From NCBI GenBank assembly GCA_018402685.1, contig JAGYIJ010000002.1, forward strand, positions 558,001 to 622,000: a stretch of DNA of 64,000 nucleotides, in the 5' to 3' direction. Both the position numbers and the translations under genes were made by a program. The stretch is from Aquiluna sp. GTDB taxonomy: Bacteria > Actinomycetota > Actinomycetes > Actinomycetales > Microbacteriaceae. Shown here one piece after another: positions 51,791 through 62,249 of this stretch (the first letter of the stretch is position 1; each line of letters opens with the position of its first letter). Under the pieces are notes generated by a model. The model did no database searches, was not told where the DNA came from, and was given only the letters and a program-made list of their open reading frames with translations.

Positions 51791-54700
51791 ATGAGCGCTC
51801 TTGATAAGCGCGTCGTGATTGCCGATGGCGCCATGGGCACCATGCTGCAAGACCGCAAGCCATCCCTTGAAGACTTCGAAGGTCACGAGGGTTGCAACGA
51901 GATTCTGAATGTCACCAGACCCGACATTGTTTTAGATGTCCACAACGCCTACTTCGAAACCGGCATCGACTGCGTCGAAACCAACACCTTTGGCGCTAAC
52001 TGGTCCAACCTTTCCGACTACGGCATTGACGACCGCATCGAAGAGCTAGCGAGCGCCGGAGCTGCGCTCGCAAGACAATCTGCCGATGAGTTCACCAAAA
52101 AAGATGGCGAGCCAAGATGGGTCCTAGGTTCAATGGGTCCTGGCACCAAGCTTCCGTCCCTTGGCCACACCACCTACGCCCACCTCAAGGACACCTTTGC
52201 CCTGCAGGCCAAGGGCCTAATCGATGGTGGCGCGGATGCCTTCATGGTTGAGACCAGCCAGGACCTGTTGCAGACCAAGGCTGCGGTGAATGGCTTGCAA
52301 GCAGGCCGTGGTGGACACCGGCATCAGATTGCCAATCTTTGTTGAAGTAACGGTCGAGACCACCGGCACCATGCTCATGGGCTCCGAGATTGGTGCTGCA
52401 CTGACCACCTTGGAGCCACTCGGTATTGACATGATCGGTTTGAACTGTGCAACTGGTCCTCAAGAGATGAGTGAGCACCTCCGCCAGCTCTCAAAGCACT
52501 CCCAGATTCCAGTGATGGTGATGCCAAACGCGGGGTTGCCGATTTTGCAGGGTGATGGCGCTTACTACCCACTCACCCCTGATGAGTTAGCAACTGCCCA
52601 CGAACAATTCATTAAGGAGTATGGCCTTGCTCTTGTCGGCGGCTGCTGCGGCACTACCCCTGAACACCTAAAAGCAGTTGTCGACAGAGTCGGTGGCAAG
52701 ACTCTCACTAAGCGCAACATCGACATTGAGCCAGGTGTTGCATCCCTCTACCAACACGTTCCTCTGAACCAGGACAACACCTATCTGGCCATTGGCGAGC
52801 GAACCAACGCCAACGGCTCAAGAGCCTTCCGAGACGCGATGCTCGAGGAGAACTGGGACGAGTGCGTTGAGATTGCCAAGAAGCAGGTGCGCGATGGCGC
52901 TCACCTCTTGGATGTCAGCGTTGACTATGTCGGTAGAGACGGCGTCAAGGACATGCAGGAGATTGTCTCTAGGTTCGCTTCGGCATCAACCTTGCCGCTG
53001 GTGATTGACTCCACCGAGCCGCAGGTGATGCAGGCGGGGCTTGAACTTATTGGTGGCAGAGCCGTAATCAACTCGGTCAACTTTGAAGATGGCGATGGGC
53101 CAAACTCCAGATTCCAAAAGAGCATGCCGCTGGTTCGCGAGCACGGCGCAGCCGTGATCGCTCTGACCATCGATGAAGAGGGTCAGGCGAGAACTCGCGA
53201 AGACAAGGTGAGGATTGCCTCCAGGCTGATTGACACCCTGGTTGGTGACTGGGACATGCGGGTTGAGGACATCATCATGGACTGCCTCACCTTCCCGATT
53301 GCGACCGGTCAGGAAGAGACTCGAAAAGACGCGATTGAGACCATCGAGGCAATTCGTGAGGTGAATAGGCTCTACCCCGGAATCCACACCACCCTCGGTG
53401 TCTCCAACGTCTCTTTTGGACTAAACCCAGTGTCTCGTGCGGTTCTAAACTCGGTGTTTTTGAACGAGGCCTATGAGGCCGGTCTTGACACTGCAATTAT
53501 TGATGCCGCCAAGATCATGCCGCTGGCATCGATCCCAAAAGAGCAAATTGATGTTGCGCTTGATTTGATCTATGACCGCAGAGAGTTTGATGCCGAGGGC
53601 AACGTCACCTACGACCCCCTGCAAAGGATGCTGGAGATGTTTGCCGGGGTCAACTCCGCAGCACTCAAAGATGCCAGAGCTCAAGAGTTTGCAGCCATGG
53701 GTGTCACCGAGCGCTTAGAGCGCAGGATTATCGATGGAGAATCCAAGGGCTTGGAGCAAGACCTTGATCTTGCTCGCACCGATGGGGTCAAGCCACTGGA
53801 TATCATCAACAACCACCTGCTTGAGGGCATGAAGATAGTCGGTGAGCGCTTTGGCAAGGGTGAGATGCAGCTACCATTTGTGCTGCAGTCCGCCGAGGTA
53901 ATGAAGAGTGCCGTGGCGCTACTAGAACCTCACATGGAGAAGAGTTCTGAAGCCGGTAAGGGCACGATTGTTTTGGCAACCGTTCGAGGCGATGTCCACG
54001 ACATCGGCAAGAACCTGGTCGATATCATCCTCACGAACAATGGCTACAAGGTCATCAACATCGGCATCAAACAGCCAATGAATGACATCATCGCTGCCGC
54101 TGAAGAACACAACGCAGACGTTATTGGTATGAGCGGGTTGCTTGTGAAATCAACCTTGGTCATGAAGGAAAACCTAGAAGAGCTAGTTTCTAGAGGGCTT
54201 GAGAAAAAGTGGCCAATCATTTTGGGCGGCGCAGCCCTCACCAGGACCTTTGTCGAAGACGATCTGGCCTCCGGGTTCCCCGGAGTCGTCAGATATGCCA
54301 AAGACGCCTTTGAAGGACTGGACCTGATGGAACCACTGGTCCAAGTTGCCAGAGGTGCAGACGCTGAGAGCGTTGGTCTGCCAGCACTCAAAAAGCGCAT
54401 CCATGCCAAGAGCCAACTCACTCTCACCGAACCAGAGAACCTTCCAGCGCGCAGCGATGTCGCAAGCGACAACTTGGTCCCTGCCGCCCCGTTCTGGGGA
54501 ACAAGAATGGTCAAGGGTCTAAAGCTTGCCGACTACGCAGAGTTCTTGGACGAGCGAGCCACCTTCATGGGTCAGTGGGGCCTCAAGCCCTCGAGGGCCG
54601 AGGATGGTGCCAGCTATGAAGAACTTGTTGAAACCGAGGGTCGACCAAGACTGCGCTACTGGCTAGATCGGATTTTGGCCGAGGGCATGTTCGATGCCAA

Positions 54701-55334
54701 GGTCGTCTATGGCTACTTCCCGGTCTATTCAGACGGAGATGATGTTGTTGTTCTGCATCACGCAGATGACCCAGAGGGAGTCCTTGGGGTTCCAGGCCTA
54801 TTGGCCCCGGATGGAGCATCAGGGCCAATCGGTCAGGAACGACTGAGGTTCAACTTCCCCCGCCAAAGAAGAGACCGTCACCTAAACCTTGCGGATTTTG
54901 TGAAGGGTAAGGAAACCGGGCTGATTGACGTTATGCCTATCCAGCTGGTGACGGTTGGTGCCGAGGTTGATAAGCACACCGCAAAGCTCTTTGAGGCCAA
55001 TGCCTATCGCGAATACATGGAGCTCCATGGCCTAGCCATGCAGCTCACCGAGGCCTTGGCCGAGTTCTGGCACGCAAGAATCAGAGCCGAGCTTGGTTTT
55101 GGTGGCGAAGACCCCAAGGAGATTGAGGGCTTCTTTGATCTCAAGTACCGCGGAGCAAGGTTCTCGCTTGGCTACCCAGCCTGCCCCGAGATGGAAGACC
55201 GCAAAAAGATCATGGAGATACTGAAGCCCGAGCGCGTGGGTATCGAGCTCTCCGATGAGCTAATGCTCAACCCTGAGCAGTCCACCGATGCCTTTGTCTT
55301 CCACCACCCAGAAGCCAAATACTTCTCGGTCTAG
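51791..55334 (+). CDS. metH: Cobalamin-dependent methionine synthase (frameshifted once)
   Basis: Transfers a methyl group from methyltetrahydrofolate to homocysteine via B12. ATG at 51791 gives MSALDKRVVIADGAMGTML. The homocysteine domain includes the zinc ligands GGCCGTTPEH. Next come the pterin domain AIGERTNANGSRAFRDAM, the cobalamin domain DVHDIGKNLVDII with the cobalt-ligating His, and the reactivation domain ending ACPEMEDRKKIMEIL. One surplus base at about 52295 splits the ORF; removing it joins VNGCKQAVVDTGIRLPIF. Corrected length is about 1180 residues, full size. The convergent operon on the other side encodes a probable B12 importer. No cobalamin riboswitch motif was seen in the leader. 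Confidence 0.96.
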
Positions 55335-56056
55335 AGCTTTGCCCTTGCCAGCGCTCTGAGCGCTGGCCTGGCAACCAGTAACAGCACCAGCCCAACACTG
55401 ACTGCCCTAACCGTGTCCCAGGTCAGGGTTGAGGAGGCCAGGCTGAACAATAAAAAGCTCGAGAGGTTCTCAAGTGCTGGTGCGCTCTCGCTATAGGAAA
55501 GTGATGCTCCAGTAATTGCCACCGGCCAGAACCAGAGATTTAGCAACAGGCCAAAGACGTAGGCGGAGATAACCCCGTAGCCAGCGAGCAAGACGTGTTC
55601 GAATCTGCGACCTTTGCCAAACAGCATCCCGGCTCCCGCTCCAACCCAAGCTGTTGCAAACATTTGGTAGGCGGTCCAGGGGCCAAAGCCTCCAAAGAAC
55701 AGCGATGAAATGGCGATGGTTACAACTCCGAGTAAGAACCCAAACCGGGGTCCAAAAGCCCTGCCCCCCAAGATCACGGTTAGGAACACCAGCTCAATGC
55801 CTCCGGTGCCACCGGTGGCAATCCTCACGCTCGCCCCAACCGCGGCCAAAACTGCAATCAGAGCAACCTGCTTGGGGCCGATTAGCTCACCATCCAGCAG
55901 CATCAGCGTTAGCACCAACACCACGCCAATCGCCGCCAGTGCCAACCAGCTTGTTATCTCCGCCGAGAGTGCAAAGGGTAAAAAGGGCCAGGCAAAAATA
56001 GCGAGCGCCAAAAGCGACAGCGCGCTAAGAGCTATGGGCTGCAAAGTCTTGATCAC
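55331..56056 (-). CDS. ECF transporter S component, CbrT-like (probable cobalamin)
   Basis: A 241-residue membrane protein with six or more helices. Its core GGRAFGPRFGFLLGVVTIAI, then LFFGGFGPWTAYQMFATAWV, closely follows the CbrT-type S component (GPWT-x-x-QM motif) known for cobalamin uptake. It overlaps the fused T-A-A gene by four bases (coupled) and the metH stop by four bases (convergent). Being next to a B12-dependent enzyme supports cobalamin as the ligand; that part is inference. Confidence 0.82.
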   Translation of the reverse strand: MIKTLQPIALSALSLLALAIFAWPFLPFALSAEITSWLALAAIGVVLVLTLMLLDGELIGPKQVALIAVLAAVGASVRIATGGTGGIELVFLTVILGGRAFGPRFGFLLGVVTIAISSLFFGGFGPWTAYQMFATAWVGAGAGMLFGKGRRFEHVLLAGYGVISAYVFGLLLNLWFWPVAITGASLSYSESAPALENLSSFLLFSLASSTLTWDTVRAVSVGLVLLLVARPALRALARAKL

Positions 56057-57853
56057 GCGCTCACCTCGACACTCTCGATTAGCTGCTGGTTATCGATGGA
56101 TAGCTTCCTGGAAGCCAAAGCGGTCGACCAGTTTTGCTCGTGAGAGGCAAACAGCAGTGCGCAACCGGTCTCTGCCACACACCTCAGGCTCTCGACCATG
56201 AGCTCTCTGGCATGAACATCCAGCCCACGGAATGGTTCATCGACCAACAAAACCTGTGGTTTGTGGCTGAGCTGCATCGCTACCGCCAGTGCTAACCGAG
56301 TGCCACGAGATAGATCCCTTGGGTGAACCCCTAGCCACAAAGAAAGATCTTGCTTGGGCAAAATCGACTCCAGCGTGGTCAGGGTGAAACCAGGTGCAAC
56401 GCGGGCAACCTTGTCCGCTCTTGCCAGCTCGGCCAATAGCGAGTCGGTAACAAAAAAGTCATCGAAGTTCTCTGGAACCAACGCCAGCTTGGCAACTTGG
56501 TCTGGCCTTTGGCCATAGACCAAGACGCCCCTGTTTGAAACCAGGGCCCTCAACAATGAAGTCTTCCCAGAGCCGTTATCGCCAGCGAGCCAAACCCGCT
56601 CGCCCTGGCGAATAGAAATCTTTGGAGCCGTGATCAATAGTCGATCGAAACCGATATCTTCTAGCGCTGCGGTGATCACAACCTCGTTGCCGACAACGAC
56701 ATTCGTTCTCACAATCTCAGCGGGTGCCGGCTGATACTGGCCGGGTTCGAGCCTTCCTTGATTGAGCTTGAGATGTCTGGCCTTTAGGCCGGCGGAGTGG
56801 TTTGGTTCATGTTCGACAACAACTATCGCCATGCCCTTGGCAGCTAGCTCGTTGAGTAGCTGGGTGAGCTGCTCTCGTGATGGAGCGTCAAGCGGGGCAT
56901 AGGGCTCGTCCAGTAGCAACATGGTTGGGTTTGCAGCTAGGTTCTCGGCGAGCAAGAGCTTGAGAGCCTCTCCCTCGCTTAGGTGCTGGGTGTCTTTGCT
57001 AGCCAACTCGGCTATTCCGAGCAGATCTGAGATCTCTTTGGAAATCTCGCCTGTCAGATCGCGAGCCTGAAAACCCCAGAGCAGCTCCCTGGGGTTCTGA
57101 GGAATATAGCGAAGGAAGTTGGCCACTTCCGAGATCGAAAGCTGCTCTTGGCCCTCAAAGCTCACTGAGCCTGTCGTTACCCTCCCTCGATACTCAGAGA
57201 GGATGCCTGAGATTGCCTCGAGCAGGGTGGATTTCCCCGACCCGGTTGCACCGCTGAGCACAATCAACGTCGCCAGGGCAGATCTCTAAATCGATTGGTC
57301 CCAGGTTGCAATCTTGAACGCTGAGCTGACTAACGCTGAGTTTTTTTGCTCGGTAATTGCCAGTGGGTTCAAGCGCTATCTTCAGACCGATCGAGTTTGC
57401 AAGCTCCACCGAGCGCTCAAGAATCGGAACCAGCAGGTTTGAGCGCTTCTCTGAACGCAGCGCTCTGGCATCGAAAACCTTGCGCGTGGCATCAAAGAGC
57501 GCGGGTAGTGACATCAGGCCAATTGCAATGGCATTCACCAGGTTTTTTAATGCTGGGACCTTTTTGGCAAAAGCCCTTAGGTTCTGAGCCGAGATAAAGC
57601 TTGCCGCAATGCCAAAAAGCAATATTGAAAGCGCAAACGGCAGTGCGGTTTCAAGATTGCGCAAAATGCCATCAACACTCACCTCACCAAAGAGTGAGAC
57701 GTGAGCAAAGGGTCCTGCAAGCCTGATCTCGGGCAGGGTGAACAAAACTTGGCTTCCAGATAGCCCGGCAAAAACAAGTGCGTATAGAAGCCTTAGCGCA
57801 AGAAAACCCAGGGCTAGATAGCCCGATAACAGGATCTTCTTGGCTCTAGACAT
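56053..57853 (-). CDS. Fused ECF transporter EcfT-EcfA-EcfA' polypeptide (frameshifted)
   Basis: One reading unit of about 600 residues. Residues 1-165 are a membrane T-component-like domain (helices around residues 8-35, 70-90 and 100-125, with a charged segment FDATRKVFDARALRSEKRSN like the EcfT coupling region). A first ATPase follows (IVLSGATGSGKSTLLEAISG, LSEGEALKLLLAENL, MLLLDEPYAPLD, VVVEHEPNH) and then a second (LAGDNGSGKTSLLRAL, LSRGTRLALAVAMQL, VLLVDEPFRGLD, LFASHEQN). One surplus base near 57263-57268 splits the T part from the A parts; removing it joins CPGDVIVLSGATGSGKS. Starts directly after the lipoprotein stop. Confidence 0.82.
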
Positions 57854-58345
57854 TTACTCGCTTGGGGTCACTACGTTGCCACCTAGGGTAAGGGCTAAAC
57901 CGACCGACTGACCCTTAGATAGCTGCAGTGAGCTCACGCCCTCCATGGCGTAATCCCAGGGGGCACCGTCGGAGTCTTTGACCCAAAGTGCCCAGTAGGC
58001 AAATGCGGGTGGGAACTCATCGCAAGACTCGAGGTGTGGCTCTTCACCCTCAACGATCAGGGGTTCGGTGCTGGATGGAATGCCGTTTACTCGGCACACC
58101 ACCGCATCGCCGTATGCTCTGGTGCCTGCAATGCTGACACCGGCTTGGCTAAGCAGGTCCTTGGCCACCTCCGAAGTTCCGTTAATGGCAACACATGAAT
58201 TGATTCGCTCCCCCAAATCACCAAAGTTCACTTCTACCACCACGCCATCGCAGGAGCCATCAGCGCTATAACCGTCTTCGCTGGTGCTCGAACAGCCAGC
58301 TAGCACCAGCGCGCTAAGGCTCAAAAGAATTAGGGGGAATCGCAT
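57854..58345 (-). CDS. Lipoprotein with transcobalamin-like (DUF4430-type) domain
   Basis: A 163-residue lipoprotein with signal ending LVLAGC. The mature part has INSCVAINGTSEVAKDLLSQ, GTRAYGDAVVCRVNGIPS, a spaced set of cysteines, and PPAFAYWALWVKDSDGAPWD, which resembles the DUF4430 / transcobalamin C-terminal fold. It is first in the operon lipoprotein, fused ECF protein, S component. It may present cobalamin or a corrinoid to the S component at the cell surface, which would be unusual for ECF systems. Fold assignment is moderate; role is inference. Confidence 0.7.
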   Translation of the reverse strand: MRFPLILLSLSALVLAGCSSTSEDGYSADGSCDGVVVEVNFGDLGERINSCVAINGTSEVAKDLLSQAGVSIAGTRAYGDAVVCRVNGIPSSTEPLIVEGEEPHLESCDEFPPAFAYWALWVKDSDGAPWDYAMEGVSSLQLSKGQSVGLALTLGGNVVTPSE

Positions 58346-58373
58346 TTGGAATAACTCCTTTTAGGAATCCTCA

Positions 58374-58379
58374 ATTCTA
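58374..58379 (-). promoter_or_regulatory. -10 element of the ECF operon
   Basis: TAGAAT on the minus strand, about 30 bases upstream of the lipoprotein ATG. The palindrome at 58406-58424 lies just upstream of the corresponding -35 position. Confidence 0.4.
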
Positions 58380-58405
58380 GGCGGGGTTCGTCCCCCAATC
58401 AGCTT

Positions 58406-58424
58406 TATTTCGCATTGTGAAATA
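58406..58424. promoter_or_regulatory. Operator-like palindrome between ECF operon and SDR gene
   Basis: TATTTCGCATTGTGAAATA: 19 bases, 16 of which match its own reverse complement, with perfect TATTTC/GAAATA arms. It sits between two divergent genes and close to a predicted promoter. Likely a dimeric repressor site; the regulator is not identified. Confidence 0.55.
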
Positions 58425-58453
58425 CCTTGAGCGCCGAGCTTGTTGCTATCGCT

Positions 58454-59143
58454 ATGGAAATAGCAAACAAAAAATTCTTGGTGGTTGGCGCCTCTGGCGT
58501 TTTAGGTGCAGAGCTAACCAAGCAGCTGCGTGCAAAGGGTGCCGAGGTCATGGGCACCGCCTCCTCAAATGACTCGGCGGCGAAGATTCCGGCGGTTGCC
58601 GAAGTGAGGCTGCTGCTTGAACTCACTGAGCCCGAGAGCATCACGACCCTGACCGAATATCTGGTCGCTGCCTCTGGGGTTGACGGCATCATCAATGCCG
58701 CGGGCGTTGTGGCCTTTGGGCCAGTCTCGGAGCTCAAGAGTGAAACCATTAACGCTCTAACCAAAATCAACTTTGCCGGGCCACTGCAGCTATTTGCAGA
58801 ACTGCACCCAGCTCTAAAGGCCAGTGCTGAGGCCGGCAACGAGCCGGTTTTGGTAAACATCACCGGCGTGGTTGCCGAGACTCCCATGCCACAGCTGGCT
58901 GCCTATTCCGGTTCCAAAACCGCAATCCATGGCATGCTGCAGGGTCTGACCAGGGAGTGGAGAAGAGACGGCATTCGAGTGCTGTCAGCCCGCCCCGGCC
59001 ACACCGAAACCGGTCTAGCTCAAAGAGCAATTCAGGGTGAAGCCCCGCAGTTCCCGCAGGGCTTCACCGCCGAGCACGTGGCAACAAAGATCATTGAGGC
59101 CATTGAGAGTGACGAGAAAGACCTGCCCTCTACAGCCTTCTGA
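58454..59143 (+). CDS. Short-chain dehydrogenase/reductase
   Basis: A 229-residue SDR from the ATG at 58454 (MEIANKKFLVVGASGVLGAE); nine further codons upstream could be read from 58427 but put the start inside a leader without a better ribosome site. The cofactor motif is GASGVLG, then the NAAG motif (IINAAGVVAFGPV), catalytic Ser in VNITGVVAE context and the YSGSK catalytic Tyr/Lys. The substrate is unknown. Overlaps the end of convergent galM by 14 bases. Confidence 0.88.
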   Translation: MEIANKKFLVVGASGVLGAELTKQLRAKGAEVMGTASSNDSAAKIPAVAEVRLLLELTEPESITTLTEYLVAASGVDGIINAAGVVAFGPVSELKSETINALTKINFAGPLQLFAELHPALKASAEAGNEPVLVNITGVVAETPMPQLAAYSGSKTAIHGMLQGLTREWRRDGIRVLSARPGHTETGLAQRAIQGEAPQFPQGFTAEHVATKIIEAIESDEKDLPSTAF

Positions 59144-59996
59144 TTTGGAAGCTGTAGGTCTTTTGCTCGCCTGATGGAATTACTACCGACTCGATGTCGG
59201 TGCTAAAGACATTCGCCTTTGCGCTTTGGGGTTCAATTGCCAAAACAGGTTCACTAGCTACTTGATCCTTTGGTCGATATGCCATGAAAAATGGCAGGTT
59301 CTCCGTGGCTTCAATGACAAGTACGCCATCTTCACGAGCAATACTCACCCGATTGGCCCCCTCGAATAGGTGATCTAAATCTGCAAGCTCTTTAGAGTCC
59401 TGATCTAAATCCAAACCCGCTATGACCTCTGTGCCAACTGGCAGCATGCGCTCGTTTTGGATGCTCTTGCTAGAAAACTTTGCCTGCAACCTAAAGTGAT
59501 CGCGGGTGAGGAAATAGGGGTGAAAGCCAATCGCAAAGGGGGCATCATTCCCTAGGTTCTTGGCAGTTGCAGCGACCTCAAACCCTTTGTCGGTCAAGGC
59601 GTATTGGATTTCTAGATCAATCTCGAACGGATAGCCGGGGTGTTCGCCAAATCGATAGCCAAGAGTGAGCCGGTCTTTGAGGTGCTCTCTAATCTCAAAG
59701 TCTTCAGTGAGCAACAGCCCGTGGTTTTTGTTGTGCTGGGCATCGTGGTCTTCAAACTGGTAGCTCGTGCCACGAAATTCATACGAGGCATCCTCGAGGC
59801 GATTAGGCCAAGGAGCGAGGGTGTGGCCATAAACGTAGTCCAAAGGGTCTGCTGCCAAAAAATCAGGAACCAATTCAAAATCGTTGAATAAAAGCTTGCA
59901 AATTGCCCCGCCCCTGGGGGAAATAACTGCAATACTTGTGCCATTCTCAGTCACGCGAGAAAGACTCAGTTGCTCTATAGGTTCGCTTTGGCGCAC
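59130..59996 (-). CDS. galM: Aldose 1-epimerase (galactose mutarotase) family protein
   Basis: A 288-residue beta-sandwich protein of the aldose-epimerase family: GGAICKLLFNDFELVPDF, the substrate region HTLAPWPNRLEDASYEF, HNKNHGLLL, the catalytic His region IGFHPYFLT and the catalytic Glu region VLAIEPQSAKAN. Interconverts alpha and beta sugar anomers; in this neighbourhood galactose is the natural substrate. GTG start two bases from the earliest possible galT start on the other strand, so a shared divergent promoter must lie inside one of the genes or the real starts are slightly downstream. Confidence 0.88.
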   Translation of the reverse strand: MRQSEPIEQLSLSRVTENGTSIAVISPRGGAICKLLFNDFELVPDFLAADPLDYVYGHTLAPWPNRLEDASYEFRGTSYQFEDHDAQHNKNHGLLLTEDFEIREHLKDRLTLGYRFGEHPGYPFEIDLEIQYALTDKGFEVAATAKNLGNDAPFAIGFHPYFLTRDHFRLQAKFSSKSIQNERMLPVGTEVIAGLDLDQDSKELADLDHLFEGANRVSIAREDGVLVIEATENLPFFMAYRPKDQVASEPVLAIEPQSAKANVFSTDIESVVIPSGEQKTYSFQIRRL

Positions 59997-60034
59997 CCAT
60001 GTATGTTAGCGAAGTAGGAGTAGGCGGAGTCCTG

Positions 60035-61113
60035 GTGAATAAACCACGCATCGACGGCAAGCTATTTGATGGCCGCGACCTCTATTACTTTGATGATCAA
60101 AACTCCAGACTGCCAGAAGCCCGTGAACCAGATCAGCGCGAACCAGATAAGCGACCTCAGACCGCTGAGCTGAGGTATGACCCGCTGACCGCCGAGTGGA
60201 TCACCGTCGCCTCCCATCGCCAGCAGCGAGCATTTTTGCCACCGCAACACTCCTGCCCACTTTGCCCAACTACGAAAACCAATCTCAGTGAGTTGCCAGA
60301 CCAGTTTGATGTTGCTGTCTTTGAAAACAAGGGTCCTGCCTTTGGGCCTGACTTAGGGCAAATCGAGCACCCCAATGGCAGGCCCAGGTTTGGTTTTTCC
60401 ACCACCGCCTTTGGTCGTTGCGAAGTGGTGGTCTTTAGCCCCGAGCACGAGGGCTCACTGGCTCAAATGCCAGTTGAGCGAGTGAGGACCGTTATCGGAG
60501 CCTGGATGAACCGCACCAAAGAGCTCTACGAGCTCGAGGGTGTGGTTCAGGTATTCCCTTTGAGAACCGCGGCGAGGAGATTGGCGTCACCCTTCACCAC
60601 CCGCACGGCCAGATCTACTCCTACCCTTTTGTGACGCCAAGAACTCGCTCGCTGCTGAACTCAATGGCTCAGCACAACGGTGATTTCTTCCAGGACCTCA
60701 TTGACTTCGAGTCCGCGAGCGAGCGCAAGGTCTTGGAAAGCGAGCACTTTGTGGCATTTGTGCCATACGCAGCTCGCTGGCCAGTGGAGATACACATGCT
60801 CCCAAAGCGCCACATTCAAGACCTAAGCCAGCTAACTGACCAAGAGGCAGACGACCTAGCGATTCAATACAAAAAGGTTCTAATGGCGGTTGATGGCCTC
60901 TATGACTCACCTACTCCTTACATCTCAGCTTGGCACCAGGCCCCCAAGGTTGAAAACCGCGAGCAAATCCGGCTAATGCTGCAGATCACCTCGCCTAGAA
61001 GGGCCGCCGACAAGCTCAAGTACCTGGCTGGCTCGGAGAGTGCAATGGGCGCCTTTGTTGGTGATATCGCCCCCGAGGAAACCGCTGAGCGGATTCGAGA
61101 GGTCATGCCGTGA
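60035..61113 (+). CDS. galT: Galactose-1-phosphate uridylyltransferase (frameshifted)
   Basis: Leloir-pathway enzyme swapping UMP between UDP-glucose and galactose-1-phosphate. GTG at 60035 is chosen because AGGAGTAGGCGGAG precedes it and the protein then begins like relatives; an ATG at 59999 is possible. Zinc ligand region SCPLCPTTKT is near residue 68. At about 60556-60558 one base appears lost from a C run; restoring it joins VFPFENRGEEIGVTLHHPHG, with the active-site HPHGQ-type motif. The second half reads TPRTRSLLNSM to SERIREVMP-type end. The stop overlaps galK start (GTGA). Corrected length about 360 residues. Confidence 0.93.
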
Positions 61114-62249
61114 ATCTGACCCAGCAGACACTTGCGGGATTCAAGGAGGCCTACGGATATGAACCCAGTGGCGTCTGGTCGGCCCCGGGAAGAGCAAACC
61201 TGATTGGCGAGCACACCGACTACAACAACGGCTTCGTTCTTCCCTTTGGCATCGACCGCAGAACCTATGTCGCGCTCGCTACAAGAGAAGACAAGATATG
61301 CCGGGTGACATCGAGCTTTAGCTCCGAGGTTGTTGAAATTGAACTTAGAGATGACCGGCCAACTGGTTTGGACTGGGCCCTCTACCCCCTAGGTGTTGCC
61401 TGGGTGATGCGCGAGAGTCAGACCACCGGTTTTGATGTCTTTATTGATTCCGATGTTCCAATCGGAGCGGGGCTGTCATCCTCGGCTGCGGTGGAGTGCT
61501 CAATGGCTTTAGCGCTAAACGATGTTTGGGAAGCTGGCAAATCCCCGATTGAACTCGCACTGATTGGCCAGCGAGCCGAAAACGAGGTGGTTGGCGCACC
61601 AACCGGCATCATGGATCAAACCGCTTCGATGCTCGCTCGCTCTGATGGTGCGGTGCTGATTGATTGCAAGACCATGGAAACCACCCACATCCCACTCGGT
61701 CTAAGCGAACAGGATCTGGTGGTTGCAGTGATTGACACCCAGGTGAGCCACCGCCACTCAGACGGTGGCTACCGCTCGCGCCGTGAGTCATGTGAAAAGG
61801 GTGCGGAGATCATGGGTGTCGAATCTCTCAGAGAATTAGAGGTTGCCGATCTCCCAAGAGCCAAAGAGGCGATGGACGATGTCACATTCAGACGCGTGCG
61901 ACACATAGTCACCGAAAATCAAAGGGTGTTGCAGACCGTCTCCGCACTCGCTGATGCCAGGCTCGACGAACTTGGTGAACTGCTCTTGGCATCTCACGCA
62001 TCGATGCGCGATGACTTTGAGATCTCGATCCCGGAGTTAGACCTGGCGGTTGCAACCGCGATGGAGGCCGGAGCGATTGGCTCGAGGATGACCGGTGGTG
62101 GTTTTGGTGGAGCGGCGATTGCAATCATCAACAGTGCAAAGCTCTCCCAGCTAGAAACCCAGGTCGAGGCGGCCTTTGAAGAAAGCGGCTTTGGAGCCCC
62201 CAGGGTCTTTGCGGTTATCCCATCCCAGGGTGCGAGAAAAGAAGCCTAG
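61110..62249 (+). CDS. galK: Galactokinase
   Basis: A GHMP-family kinase of 379 residues phosphorylating galactose. Motif I GRANLIGEHTDYNNGFVLPF holds the galactose-binding signature; motif II IGAGLSSSAAVECSMAL is the phosphate loop; motif III SRMTGGGFGGAAIAI closes the site. Catalytic Asp in GIMDQTASM. GTG start overlapping the galT stop. Last gene of galT-galK, convergent with pncA with a four-base overlap. Confidence 0.96.
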   Translation: MNLTQQTLAGFKEAYGYEPSGVWSAPGRANLIGEHTDYNNGFVLPFGIDRRTYVALATREDKICRVTSSFSSEVVEIELRDDRPTGLDWALYPLGVAWVMRESQTTGFDVFIDSDVPIGAGLSSSAAVECSMALALNDVWEAGKSPIELALIGQRAENEVVGAPTGIMDQTASMLARSDGAVLIDCKTMETTHIPLGLSEQDLVVAVIDTQVSHRHSDGGYRSRRESCEKGAEIMGVESLRELEVADLPRAKEAMDDVTFRRVRHIVTENQRVLQTVSALADARLDELGELLLASHASMRDDFEISIPELDLAVATAMEAGAIGSRMTGGGFGGAAIAIINSAKLSQLETQVEAAFEESGFGAPRVFAVIPSQGARKEA

